Shown here in pieces: positions 1-7,750 of a stretch of 11,373 nt of DNA (positions are counted from its first letter, which is position 1; every line of letters begins with the position of its first letter). The notes beneath the pieces were generated by a model. The model saw only the letters and a list, made by a program, of their open reading frames with translations, was not told where the DNA came from and did no database searches. The stretch lies in NCBI GenBank assembly GCA_946477805.1, contig CAMKZP010000064.1:1-11373 (forward strand), in the 5' to 3' direction. This DNA is from an uncultured Enterobacter sp. Lineage in GTDB: Bacteria > Pseudomonadota > Gammaproteobacteria > Enterobacterales > Enterobacteriaceae. The position numbers and the translations under genes were made by a program.

Positions 1-1278
1 GAATTCGGCAGGGTAGCGGTGACGCGCGTCGGGTTCCAGCCCCACTTCAGCCATTACCCGCATCACCTCTTCTTCTCGCTGCGGCGACGTCAGTTCAGGA
101 CGGTGCACGCGTAAGCCCTCTTCAATAATCTGCAGTACGCTGAGACGCGGGTTAAGAGAGGAGTTAGGATCCTGAAACACCACCTGCATGCGCGGACGGA
201 CGGGCAGCATCTGACGACGGTTTCGGGTGTGCAGCGGCATGCCGTCGAAGAGGATTTCGCCCTGCGAGGCGATCAGGCGCAGCAGCGCCAGCCCGGTGGT
301 GCTTTTACCCGAGCCCGATTCGCCAACCAGCCCCAGCGACTCTCCCGGACGCAGGGAAAAACGGAGGTTTTTCAGCACCGGGTTCTGGTCAACGATGCGG
401 CGCAGGATACCCTTGCGGATCGGGAACGAGACGGCCAGATCGTTAACGCACAGCAGCGGTGCGCTGCTCTCCACCAGCGGAACGGGGTCGCCGGACGGTT
501 CGCTATCGAGCAGGCGCTGGGTGTAGGCGTGCTGCGGCGCGCTCAGCAGGCGCTGAGCCGTGTTCTGCTCCACACAGCGTCCGTTTTGCATCACCGCCAC
601 GCTGTCCGCCAGCTTTCTGACAATACTCAGGTTGTGGGTGATAAACAGCAGGCTCATGTTGAGCTCGGTGCGTAACTCCCGCAGGAGCTGGAGAATTTGC
701 GCCTGCACCGTAACGTCCAGCGCCGTTGTAGGCTCGTCGGCAATCAACAGTTCAGGGCGCGTCAGGAGCGCCATCGCGATCATCACGCGCTGGCGTTCAC
801 CGCCGGAAAGCTGGTGCGGAAAATCCGTCAGCCGCCTGGCGGCATGACGTATCCCCGTGCGTTCCAGACAGTCGAGGATCTCGCCGCGCGCCGCCTCTTT
901 GCGCATTCCCCGGTGCAGGGACAGCACCTCATAGAGCTGCTTTTCCAGCGTGTGCAGCGGATTGAGCGAAACCATCGGCTCCTGAAAGATCATCGCAATC
1001 TTATTGCCGCGGATCCCGCGCAGGGTCTGTTCGTCGGCGTGCAGCAGCGACCTGCCGTGGAACAGAATATCCCCTTGCGGGTAGCTTACCGGCGGGGAGG
1101 GGAGCAGACGAAGCACGGAGAGAGCGGAAACGCTCTTGCCGGAGCCGGATTCGCCCACCAGCGCCAGCGTTTCGCCGCGCTGGATCTGCAGCGACAGGTC
1201 GTTGACTACCGTGCGGCTCTCACCTTGCCTGGTAAACGCAATCGACAGGTTCTCAATGCTTAAAAGAGGTTGCGTCAT
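1..1278 (-). CDS. yejF: Peptide ABC importer, duplicated ATP-binding subunit YejF (3' part missing)
   Basis: Cytoplasmic ATPase that powers the YejABEF oligopeptide and microcin C importer. The frame is open for 426 codons and runs off the window; the E. coli protein is about 529 residues, so roughly 100 are missing. It has two ATPase halves in one chain, as is usual for YejF. Half one has Walker A GESGSGKS at 42-49, the signature LSGGE at 157-161, Walker B ending in DEP at 181-183 and the switch histidine at 215. Half two has Walker A GESGSGKS at 319-326 and the Q-loop glutamine at 369. Its signature and Walker B lie beyond the edge. The ATG starts one base after the yejE stop, with a weak AAGG ribosome site 9 bases upstream inside yejE. 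The truncation is a contig edge, not a mutation: the frame is intact to the last base. Assignment rests on remembered homology and operon position. Confidence 0.95.
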   Translation of the reverse strand, partial: MTQPLLSIENLSIAFTRQGESRTVVNDLSLQIQRGETLALVGESGSGKSVSALSVLRLLPSPPVSYPQGDILFHGRSLLHADEQTLRGIRGNKIAMIFQEPMVSLNPLHTLEKQLYEVLSLHRGMRKEAARGEILDCLERTGIRHAARRLTDFPHQLSGGERQRVMIAMALLTRPELLIADEPTTALDVTVQAQILQLLRELRTELNMSLLFITHNLSIVRKLADSVAVMQNGRCVEQNTAQRLLSAPQHAYTQRLLDSEPSGDPVPLVESSAPLLCVNDLAVSFPIRKGILRRIVDQNPVLKNLRFSLRPGESLGLVGESGSGKSTTGLALLRLIASQGEILFDGMPLHTRNRRQMLPVRPRMQVVFQDPNSSLNPRLSVLQIIEEGLRVHRPELTSPQREEEVMRVMAEVGLEPDARHRYPAEF

Positions 1279-1279
1279 T

Positions 1280-2305
1280 TTACACCGCCTTGTCGGGGTC
1301 AAAGGCATCGCGCACGGCTTCGCCAATAAAGATCAGCAGCGAAAGCAGGACCGCCACGGAAAGGAAGGCGGTAATGCCGAGCCAGGGCGCCTGCAGGTTA
1401 TTCTTGCCCTGCAGCAGGAGTTCACCGAGCGACGGGGAGCCGAGCGGTAGCCCAAAGCCGAGAAAATCGAGCGAGGTCAGGGTGGTGATTGAACTGCATA
1501 AAATAAACGGCAGGAACGTCAGCGTCGCGACCACGGCGTTGGGCAGCATGTGGCGGAAGATGATCCCGCTGTCGCTCACCCCCAGCGCCTGTGCAGCGCG
1601 GATATAGTCGAAATTACGCGTGCGCAGGAACTCTGCGCGGACCACGCCCACCAGCGCCATCCAGCCGAACAGGACGGTGATCCCCAGCAGCCACCAGAAG
1701 CCGGGCTGCACGACGCTTGAAAGCAGGATGATCAGGAAAAGGGTCGGCATCCCGGACCACACCTCAATCACCCGCTGTCCCCAGAGGTCGATCTTCCCGC
1801 CGTAGTAGCCCTGAACGGCACCCGCCACCACGCCCATCACGCTGGAAAAGAGCGTCAGCATCAGCCCGAACAGGAGAGAAATGCGCGTGCCGTAAAGAAT
1901 ACGAGCCAGCACGTCGCCGCCGTTTGCATCGGTTCCCAGCCAGTTTTGCGCGGAGGGCGGTGAAGGGAAGGGGGCCGTGGTGGCAAAGTTAATGCTGTTG
2001 GCGCCAAACCGAATCGGGGCCCACAGCGCCCAGCCGTGCTGGTCGATTTGGTCGCGAAGCCAAGGATCCTGATATTCCGCTGGCGTCGCAAACGGGCCGC
2101 CAAAGTCGCTCTCGCTGTAGTTGGCGAGAACCGGAACATACCAGCGGTCGTTGAAGTGCACCAGCAGCGGTTTGTTGTTCGCAATCAGCTCGGCGCACAT
2201 GCTGAGGACAAACAGTACGGCAAAAATCCACAGCGACCAGTAGCCGCGACGGTTATGGCGAAAGCGAGCCCAGCGGGCCTGGTTGACGGGGCTTAAATGC
2301 GGCAT
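1280..2305 (-). CDS. yejE: Peptide ABC importer permease YejE
   Basis: Inner-membrane permease of the OppC/DppC type, partner of YejB in the YejABEF importer. It has 341 residues, the same as E. coli YejE. A transmembrane helix lies at about 23-42, followed by a long periplasmic stretch. The family motif NWLGTDANGGDV sits at 121-132, just before the transport domain with its remaining helices at roughly 140-335. The cytoplasmic EAA loop that docks on the ATPase is at about 224-255 (RAAQALGVSD, ending in LP). The start ATG shares one base with the yejB stop (TGATG), and a GAGGG ribosome site lies 6 bases upstream inside yejB. This supports coupled translation of the two permeases. Function is from family knowledge: E. 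coli YejABEF imports the peptide-nucleotide antibiotic microcin C, and in Salmonella it is linked to resistance to antimicrobial peptides. Confidence 0.96.
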   Translation of the reverse strand: MPHLSPVNQARWARFRHNRRGYWSLWIFAVLFVLSMCAELIANNKPLLVHFNDRWYVPVLANYSESDFGGPFATPAEYQDPWLRDQIDQHGWALWAPIRFGANSINFATTAPFPSPPSAQNWLGTDANGGDVLARILYGTRISLLFGLMLTLFSSVMGVVAGAVQGYYGGKIDLWGQRVIEVWSGMPTLFLIILLSSVVQPGFWWLLGITVLFGWMALVGVVRAEFLRTRNFDYIRAAQALGVSDSGIIFRHMLPNAVVATLTFLPFILCSSITTLTSLDFLGFGLPLGSPSLGELLLQGKNNLQAPWLGITAFLSVAVLLSLLIFIGEAVRDAFDPDKAV

Positions 2306-3399
2306 CAGCGGCCCTCGAAATCGATACGGGGATCGACCAGCGTATAGCTGATATCGCTTATGATATTCAGCAGCAGGCCAATCAGAGTGAAAATGTAAAG
2401 CGTACCAAACATCACCGGATAATCCCGCGAGACGGTCGCCTCATAGCCCAGCAGCCCCAGGCCGTTCAGGGAGAACATCACCTCGATCAGCAGCGAGCCG
2501 GTAAAAAACATGCTGATAAACGTGGCGGGAAATCCGGCAATCACCAGCAGCATCGCGTTGCGAAAGACGTGTTTCCACATGATCTGCTTTTCGCCCACGC
2601 CCTTAGCCCGCGCGGTGACAACGTACTGTTTGCGTATTTCATCAAGGAACGCGTTTTTGGTCAGCATGGTCAGGGCGGCGAACCCTCCGATAACCGTTGC
2701 CAGAACGGGCAGCGTGATATGCCAGAGATAGTCGGTGATTTTTTGGTACCAGGGCAGGGTGCTGAAGTCCGCTGATACCAGCCCGCGCAGCGGGAAGATA
2801 TCGAAGTAACTGCCTCCGGCAAAAAATACGATCAGCAGCACCGCAAACAGAAACGCCGGAATAGCGTAGCCAATGATGATGAGCGTGCTGCTCCAGATGT
2901 CAAAACGGCTGCCGTTGTGAACCGCTTTACGGATGCCCAGCGGGATGGAGACCAGATAGATTATCAGCGTACCCCATAGCCCGAGCGTCACGGACACCGG
3001 CAGGCTTTGCGTGATCAGCGTTAACACTGACGCGCTGCGAAACAGGCTGTCGCCAAAATCAAACCGGACGTAATTCCAGAGCATGGTGAAATATCGCTCG
3101 TGCAGCGGTTTATCAAAGCCGTAGCGACGGGTGATCTCGGCGATCACCTCCGGATCCAGCCCGCGCCCGCCACGATAGTGGCTTTCGCTGATGTTACCGA
3201 CGCCGGTCCTGGCATGGCTGGCCCCCATCCCTTCGCCGCCACCCCCGGGCATCCCTGCGCCGTGGCCAAACTCAACGGCAGCGATAGCCTGATCGACCGG
3301 GCCGCCGGGGGCGATCTGGACGATAAAAAAGTTAATGGTGATGATGGCCCAAAGCGTTGGGATTATCAGCAGTAAACGGCGGATAAGGTAAGCGCCCAT
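2305..3399 (-). CDS. yejB: Peptide ABC importer permease YejB
   Basis: Inner-membrane permease of the OppB/DppB type, the second channel subunit of YejABEF. It has 364 residues, the usual family length. The N-terminal helix (about 7-29) ends in the typical APGGPVDQ segment. Next comes a soluble periplasmic stretch of about 100 residues with a glycine-rich part at about 45-65, then the transport domain with helices at roughly 136-355. The EAA loop for ATPase docking lies at about 251-283 (YVVTARAKGVGEKQI). The end DPRIDFEGR is typical of YejB. Its ribosome site, AAGGA, begins inside the yejA stop codon (TAAGGA) 6 bases before the ATG, so yejA and yejB are very likely co-translated from one mRNA. 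The gene overlaps yejE by one base. Confidence 0.96.
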   Translation of the reverse strand: MGAYLIRRLLLIIPTLWAIITINFFIVQIAPGGPVDQAIAAVEFGHGAGMPGGGGEGMGASHARTGVGNISESHYRGGRGLDPEVIAEITRRYGFDKPLHERYFTMLWNYVRFDFGDSLFRSASVLTLITQSLPVSVTLGLWGTLIIYLVSIPLGIRKAVHNGSRFDIWSSTLIIIGYAIPAFLFAVLLIVFFAGGSYFDIFPLRGLVSADFSTLPWYQKITDYLWHITLPVLATVIGGFAALTMLTKNAFLDEIRKQYVVTARAKGVGEKQIMWKHVFRNAMLLVIAGFPATFISMFFTGSLLIEVMFSLNGLGLLGYEATVSRDYPVMFGTLYIFTLIGLLLNIISDISYTLVDPRIDFEGR

Positions 3400-3408
3400 C
3401 GTATTTCC

Positions 3409-5214
3409 TTAACGCCGCTCTGCGGGCAGTTTTGCGGCTTTGTTCACGTCGTACCACCAGGTGTCAAAGCCCAGCGTGTAGACAGGGCGCACGGCAGGCT
3501 GGGAGAATTTATCCCAGCGGGCGAGGCGATCTTCTCCCATGTACCACATCGGCAGCATGTAGTAGTTCCAGGTTAACACCCGGTCGAGCGCGCGGCCCAG
3601 CGGCAGCAGCTTCGCTTTATCGCCCTGGGCGGCGACGATTTTCGCAATCAGCGCATCAATCACCGGGCTCTTAACGCCAGGGGCATTGTAAGAGGAGTCG
3701 ATATAGCTGGAGGCCCAGGAGATTTGCAGGTCGGAGCTTGGCCACGGCTGGGCCTGCCACAGACGCTGCATCATGTCGTAATCCCGGCTGCGCATGCGGT
3801 TGGTGATCTGCGCGTTATCCACCTGGCGGATATTCATGGTTATACCCAGCCTGGCGAGGTTCTGCTTAAACGGCAGCACCCACTGGTCATTTGCGCCTGA
3901 CGCGAGCAGAAGCTCAAAGCTCAGCGGTTTTCCCGTCTGCGTATTCACCCGCTTTTGGTTTTTCAGCACCCAACCGGCGTCATCCAGCAGCGCGCTGGCT
4001 TTCAGCAGATTAGCGCGATCGAAGCCGCTGGCGTTGGAAGCGGGCGGTTCAAACACGTGGGTAAATACCTCCGGCGGGAGGTCTGCCTTCATCGGCGCCA
4101 GCAGTACCAGCTCGTCGGCGTTGGGATACTGTCGCGCGGCATAGTCGGTATTCTGGAAATAGCTGTTGGCGCGGCTGTAGGCGCCGTAGAACAGGGCCTT
4201 GTTCATCCATTCAAAGTCAAAGGCCAGGGTTATGGCCTCCCGCACCCGACGGTCTGAAAACACCGGGCGCTGAATGTTAAACGCCAGCCAGCGGGTGTCC
4301 TGCGCAGACTCATTTTTATGTTCGTCCTTGACGATGTAGCCGTTGGCAAAGTTTTTGCCGATATAGCGCGTGGCCCAGTTTTTGGCGCTGTTCTCCACGC
4401 GCATATCAAAGGCCCCGGCTTTAAACGCCTCAAACGCCACGTTATCGTCGAGGTAATAATCATAGCGAAGGGTGTCAAAATTCCAGCGGCCACGGTTTAC
4501 CGGAAGATTGGCCGCCCAGTAATCTTTCACGCGGGAATAGATGACGTACTGCCCCATGCGCCAGTCGGTTATGCGATAGGGGCCGCCCGCCAGCGGCGGC
4601 GTGGAGAGGGGGTCGCTCAGCTTGTGATTTTTCCAGAACGATTCAGGCATGACGGGCAGGGAGAACAGGCTCAGCATATTCTCTTTGTTCGGCTCGCTCA
4701 GGTCGATACGCAGGGTCAGCGGGGCAATGGCCTTAACGGTCGTCCCTTTGTAGACCAGACGAAACTGGGGCACGCCTTCGGTCATAAACTTCTGAAACGT
4801 GAATGCAATATCGCTGGCTTTGACCGGCGTACCGTCATGAAAACGCGCCTGTGGGTTAATCGCTATCTCGGCCCAGGCAAAGTTATCCGCGTAGCGTACG
4901 TTTTCGGCCACCAGCGGGTAGTAGCTCCCGGGCTCGTCATCTGAGGTTACAAACAGCGTGTCGTAGAGGGATTCTGTGCGCGCTGCCGCCACGCCGCGCA
5001 GGGCAAAGCGGTTGAAGTTATCAAAGGTGCCGGTGGCGGAGAGCGTAACGTTACCGCCCTTAGGGGCTGCCGGGTTGACGTAGTCGAAATGGGTAAAATT
5101 AACCGCGTACTTAGGTTCGCCAATCACGGCGAAGGCGGTGTTCTCTTTAATGGCCTGTGCCTGGCTGGTCAGGCTCACACATACCAACAGCATCAGCATG
5201 AAGCGCATAAACAT
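3409..5214 (-). CDS. yejA: Periplasmic oligopeptide-binding protein YejA
   Basis: Periplasmic substrate-binding protein of the YejABEF importer, family 5 extracellular solute-binding protein (OppA/DppA type). It has 601 residues; E. coli YejA is about 604. The signal peptide is short and hydrophobic, residues 1-21, with a likely cut after AQA, leaving IKENTAF as the mature N-terminus. There is no lipobox, so it should be soluble. The mature domain fills the rest of the chain. It begins with the YejA-typical HFDYVNPAAPKGG segment and ends with DTWWYDVNKAAKLP. The ATG at 5214 is the only usable start, since no upstream in-frame ATG, GTG or TTG follows the pdeN stop closely enough. AAGGGA lies 11 bases upstream, a rather long spacing. 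It is first in yejABEF and has its own promoter in the gap from pdeN. Confidence 0.96.
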   Translation of the reverse strand: MFMRFMLMLLVCVSLTSQAQAIKENTAFAVIGEPKYAVNFTHFDYVNPAAPKGGNVTLSATGTFDNFNRFALRGVAAARTESLYDTLFVTSDDEPGSYYPLVAENVRYADNFAWAEIAINPQARFHDGTPVKASDIAFTFQKFMTEGVPQFRLVYKGTTVKAIAPLTLRIDLSEPNKENMLSLFSLPVMPESFWKNHKLSDPLSTPPLAGGPYRITDWRMGQYVIYSRVKDYWAANLPVNRGRWNFDTLRYDYYLDDNVAFEAFKAGAFDMRVENSAKNWATRYIGKNFANGYIVKDEHKNESAQDTRWLAFNIQRPVFSDRRVREAITLAFDFEWMNKALFYGAYSRANSYFQNTDYAARQYPNADELVLLAPMKADLPPEVFTHVFEPPASNASGFDRANLLKASALLDDAGWVLKNQKRVNTQTGKPLSFELLLASGANDQWVLPFKQNLARLGITMNIRQVDNAQITNRMRSRDYDMMQRLWQAQPWPSSDLQISWASSYIDSSYNAPGVKSPVIDALIAKIVAAQGDKAKLLPLGRALDRVLTWNYYMLPMWYMGEDRLARWDKFSQPAVRPVYTLGFDTWWYDVNKAAKLPAERR

Positions 5215-5247
5215 TTCGCGGCGGTTCCCTTGTCCTCAGTTAGGCTG

Positions 5248-5276
5248 ATAATAAGTGACGCCACCGCTAATGTGAA
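5248..5276 (-). promoter_or_regulatory. Predicted sigma-70 promoter of yejABEF
   Basis: Read on the minus strand, TTCACA (5271-5276, five of six matches to TTGACA) is followed by a 17-base spacer and TATTAT (5248-5253, five of six matches to TATAAT). It fills the 63-base gap between pdeN and yejA and predicts a start near 5241, giving a leader of about 27 bases. This is the best promoter match I saw by eye in the window. It suggests that yejABEF does not depend on transcription from pdeN. Confidence 0.6.
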
Positions 5277-5277
5277 A

Positions 5278-6834
5278 TTATTCGCGGGCAGACGGCAAAT
5301 CGGGCTGCCATTGTTTGAACTGTTCCAGCGGCATGGGGCGGCCGATCCAGTAGCCCTGGAGATAGTTCACCCCGTGTTCGCGCAGCCAGGCGGCCTGTTC
5401 AGGCGTTTCCACCCCTTCTGCGACGGTCAGCATGTTGAGCCGTCTTGCCAGAGTCAGCACCGCATCCAGTACCGGCGAGGTGACGGTTTCGGTGCCAATG
5501 GCGTTCACGAAACCCCGGTCGATTTTAAGGTAATCCATGGTGAAGCGCTCAAGGTAAATCAGCGCGCTATGGCCGGTGCCAAAATCATCAATCGCGATTT
5601 CAAAGCCCTCGTTGTGCAGCCATTCGAACAGGTTGTTGGCTTCCCGATGGTTAAGCATGTCGCGCTCGGTGATTTCCAGCACGATCTGGAAATGATCCTG
5701 CGGCAGCAGGGACTTAAAGGTCTGCATATCCTCTTTAAAGCTCTCCGCATGCAAATGCCCCGGCGCAATATTAATGCCCATTTTGGCTCCGGGCGGCAGC
5801 AGGCCCTCCAGAACCGGGGCATCCTCAATGATCAGGTCGAACAGGTGCAGCGTGAGCGGAACTATCAGCTTTTGCGCTTCGGCGAAATTGATAAAGGCAT
5901 CGGGTGGGATCTCACCCATCACGGGATGCTTCCAGCGCATCAGCACTTCAAGCCCGGTCATTCTGAGCGATTTGGCGTCAACGACGGGCTGATACACCAC
6001 GTAAAACTGACCGCGCTTAATGGCGGTTAAAATCTCTTTTCCAGGGTTCTGCCGTATGCTGAGAATATAGTAATTGAGCGATCCGGCGGCAATACCGCAT
6101 ACCAGCCCGAAGAAGAGGGCGTAAAGTATTTCATCGCTTGTCCATGCATCGGCGTAGAGGTTAATGGTCAGCGGGACGTCTTTCAACGTGGCCGTGCGGG
6201 CGGGGGCCTCGTGCAGGTCATCGGCGTTGACCAGGCTGCTCGATGTGGTCGATAGCGCATGGCCGCCGATAACGATGGCAATGCCTGCAAACTCCTCCTG
6301 GCGCGCGGTATAGAGCAGATACGGCGTCAGGTTGAGGTTTACCGAGGTAAATACACCGCCGTCTTTCACCAGAGGGTTACGGTACCAGATGGCGATGGCC
6401 GGTTTGTTGGGCAGCATCGGCGTACCGGGCAGCAGCGCCATGTCGAGCGGCTTGCTGATGTGAAGCTCGGGAATAAGATCTTCCATCGGGGCATTCATGG
6501 GGCCGGTGGCGGACGAGCAAAAGGCCGTTTTATCTCTGACCAGCAGGAACGCACGCACGTTCAGGCTGAAGGCGGCGCGGGAGGTCAGCTCCGCGTTGAC
6601 GTCATGGCAACTGCTCAGCGTCAGCGGCTGAAGAGCATCGGCAGAGGTTTTCAGCTCGTCGAAATAGCTCTGCATATAGATGCTCACGTCTTTTATCAGG
6701 GTGTCGAACCTGACCTCACGCTTGTGGTAGCTCCAGTAAAACTGTAACGAGCCCAGGAGCAGGGCGAAAAAAAGTCCTGAGAGAATGCTGATAAGCAGAA
6801 TCTTGCGATTGCTGGAGAAGTAGCGGGTGAGCAT
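5278..6834 (-). CDS. pdeN: CSS-motif cyclic-di-GMP phosphodiesterase PdeN (Rtn)
   Basis: Inner-membrane enzyme that hydrolyses c-di-GMP to pGpG, lowering the signal that favours sessile growth. The start at 6834 gives 518 residues, the E. coli length, and aligns at the N-terminus. Transmembrane helices at about 11-33 and 236-260 flank a periplasmic CSS domain. Its cysteines are C76 and C106, the second in CSSATG. In this family they form a DsbA-dependent disulfide that holds activity down. The cytoplasmic EAL domain spans about 265-515 and keeps the catalytic set: EVLMRW (296-301, EVL in place of EAL), N354, ITERD (388-392), DDFGTG (416-421), K437 in LKID, E473 in AEGVE and the QGYWIGRP end. 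It therefore looks active. AGGAAG lies about 10 bases before the ATG. No convincing promoter is visible between the mepS terminator and this start, so leaky termination may supply it. Confidence 0.93.
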   Translation of the reverse strand: MLTRYFSSNRKILLISILSGLFFALLLGSLQFYWSYHKREVRFDTLIKDVSIYMQSYFDELKTSADALQPLTLSSCHDVNAELTSRAAFSLNVRAFLLVRDKTAFCSSATGPMNAPMEDLIPELHISKPLDMALLPGTPMLPNKPAIAIWYRNPLVKDGGVFTSVNLNLTPYLLYTARQEEFAGIAIVIGGHALSTTSSSLVNADDLHEAPARTATLKDVPLTINLYADAWTSDEILYALFFGLVCGIAAGSLNYYILSIRQNPGKEILTAIKRGQFYVVYQPVVDAKSLRMTGLEVLMRWKHPVMGEIPPDAFINFAEAQKLIVPLTLHLFDLIIEDAPVLEGLLPPGAKMGINIAPGHLHAESFKEDMQTFKSLLPQDHFQIVLEITERDMLNHREANNLFEWLHNEGFEIAIDDFGTGHSALIYLERFTMDYLKIDRGFVNAIGTETVTSPVLDAVLTLARRLNMLTVAEGVETPEQAAWLREHGVNYLQGYWIGRPMPLEQFKQWQPDLPSARE

Positions 6835-6883
6835 AGATATCGGGCTTCCTGATTTGCCGCTCAATGTATTCAGTGTAACGGGC

Positions 6884-6917
6884 AAAAAAAAACACCGCCG
6901 AAGCAGTGCTTTTTTTA
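6884..6917 (-). terminator. Rho-independent terminator of mepS
   Basis: On the minus strand GCACTGC, a TTCG tetraloop and GCGGTGT form a 7-pair stem with two G-U wobbles. It is flanked by a run of A before and nine T after (complement of 6884-6892), some of which extend the stem. The wobbles pair only as minus-strand RNA, which fixes the direction. It lies 44 bases after the mepS stop. Confidence 0.88.
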
Positions 6918-6960
6918 TCGTATCGTCAGCCAAGGGATAACCCACGACACGACAAACCTG

Positions 6961-7530
6961 TTAGCTGCGTGACAGCACGCGGCGCGCTTCGTTGTAACGC
7001 TTCTTCCAGTATGGCTCATTCATGCTGGAGATGGTCACACCGCTGCTGGTAGAAGCGTGAACAAACTGGTCGTTGCCAATATAGATACCAACGTGGCGGC
7101 CTGTAGAACCGGCTTTAAACAGGACTAAATCCCCGGTCCGCAGTTTGGTGCGAGAAATGGATTTGCCCATCTCCTGCTGCTCATAGGTGGAGCGCGGCAG
7201 GTCTAAACCAAATTGCTCACGGAACGTACGCTGTACGAAACCGGAACAGTCGATGCCTTTTTTGGTGCTGCCGCCAAGACGATAGCGCACGCCTTTCCAG
7301 TCAGCATACTGGTCCATAATGCGGGACTTCACGTCCAGATTACGCACCATATTTTCAAATTCATCCTGAGAGGCTTGCAGTGACGAGGAATCTTCTATTC
7401 CCACAACACGCGTCTCAGGATGCATATTCTTTGCGGTATTCGTTGAACTACATGCTGAAAGCAGTACCGCCACTGCAATCGCCGGGATCCCCCGCATGAT
7501 ATATCTCAAAATCGGTTGAGATTTGACCAT
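6961..7530 (-). CDS. mepS: Murein DD-endopeptidase lipoprotein MepS (Spr)
   Basis: Outer-membrane lipoprotein that cuts the D-Ala-mDAP cross-links of peptidoglycan so that new strands can be inserted. It has 189 residues; E. coli MepS has 188. The signal peptide ends in the lipobox LLSAC with lipidated C27. Serine at +2 predicts sorting to the outer membrane. The NlpC/P60 domain follows with its full catalytic triad: C95 in DCSGF, H146 in RHVGIY and H158 in FVHAS. In E. coli the protein is degraded by the NlpI-Prc system, which sets its level. An AGGGAA ribosome site lies 10 bases before the ATG. The gene stands alone, with a long regulatory gap upstream and its own strong terminator downstream. 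Confidence 0.97.
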   Translation of the reverse strand: MVKSQPILRYIMRGIPAIAVAVLLSACSSTNTAKNMHPETRVVGIEDSSSLQASQDEFENMVRNLDVKSRIMDQYADWKGVRYRLGGSTKKGIDCSGFVQRTFREQFGLDLPRSTYEQQEMGKSISRTKLRTGDLVLFKAGSTGRHVGIYIGNDQFVHASTSSGVTISSMNEPYWKKRYNEARRVLSRS

Positions 7531-7555
7531 TTTGTTTATTTTCCCTTGAAGTCCT

Positions 7556-7573
7556 TAACGATAAATATCGTTA
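7556..7573. repeat. Perfect inverted repeat over the proximal mepS promoter
   Basis: TAACGATA and TATCGTTA are perfect 8-base arms separated by two bases. The repeat overlaps the candidate -10 element and ends about 25 bases before the mepS ATG. It could be an operator or, if transcribed, a small hairpin just upstream of the ribosome site. The binding factor is unknown. Confidence 0.6.
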
Positions 7574-7585
7574 TAAAAATGCCAA
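7558..7585 (-). promoter_or_regulatory. Candidate proximal mepS promoter
   Basis: On the minus strand TTGGCA (7580-7585, five of six consensus bases) is followed by 16 bases and TATCGT (7558-7563, four of six). The predicted start would give a leader of about 20-25 bases. The -10 element is weak and the alternative TATAAC nearby is badly spaced, so the call is tentative. Confidence 0.35.
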
Positions 7586-7636
7586 CCGTGACGAGACTAA
7601 TTATCTGTTCACAATGAGACAATTCTTTCTGGTCAG

Positions 7637-7658
7637 ATTTGTGGCTCAGCGCACAAAT
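7637..7658. promoter_or_regulatory. CRP-like dyad upstream of mepS
   Basis: ATTTGTG and CACAAAT are perfect arms around an 8-base spacer, the geometry of a CRP site. The core reads TGTGG-N6-GCACA where the consensus is TGTGA-N6-TCACA, so the conserved inner A and T are missing. The spacing and symmetry fit; the core mismatch makes real CRP binding uncertain. Confidence 0.3.
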
Positions 7659-7668
7659 TTATTCACCA

Positions 7669-7683
7669 TGATAATAATTATCT
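7669..7683. promoter_or_regulatory. Fur-like 7-1-7 dyad upstream of mepS
   Basis: TGATAATAATTATCT matches 14 of 15 positions of the Fur 7-1-7 motif TGATAATNATTATCA, with symmetric GATAAT and ATTATC arms about one central base. It lies about 140 bases upstream of the mepS start. The region is AT-rich, which raises the chance of an accidental match, and no overlapping strong promoter is obvious. Confidence 0.4.
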
Positions 7684-7750
7684 CAGTGGGGCAAAACGAG
7701 TTCGAGATTAACCGATTGCAATGGGCATTGCGAGCAAAAAAATCCGATTT

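Noticed and set aside
2305..2307. The yejB-yejE overlap as a frameshift or fusion
   Set aside because: It is a normal one-base TGATG overlap; both proteins have full family length.
3195..3270. Glycine-rich stretch of YejB as a low-complexity insertion
   Set aside because: The protein keeps the family length of 364 and, as I recall, E. coli YejB has a similar glycine-rich segment at the same place.
5089..6030. Long plus-strand open frame of 313 codons, with others at 4318-4944, 697-1263 and 10336-10905
   Set aside because: They lie antisense to yejA, pdeN, yejF and yeiQ, show no recognisable domain or ribosome site, and arise from the codon bias of the real genes.
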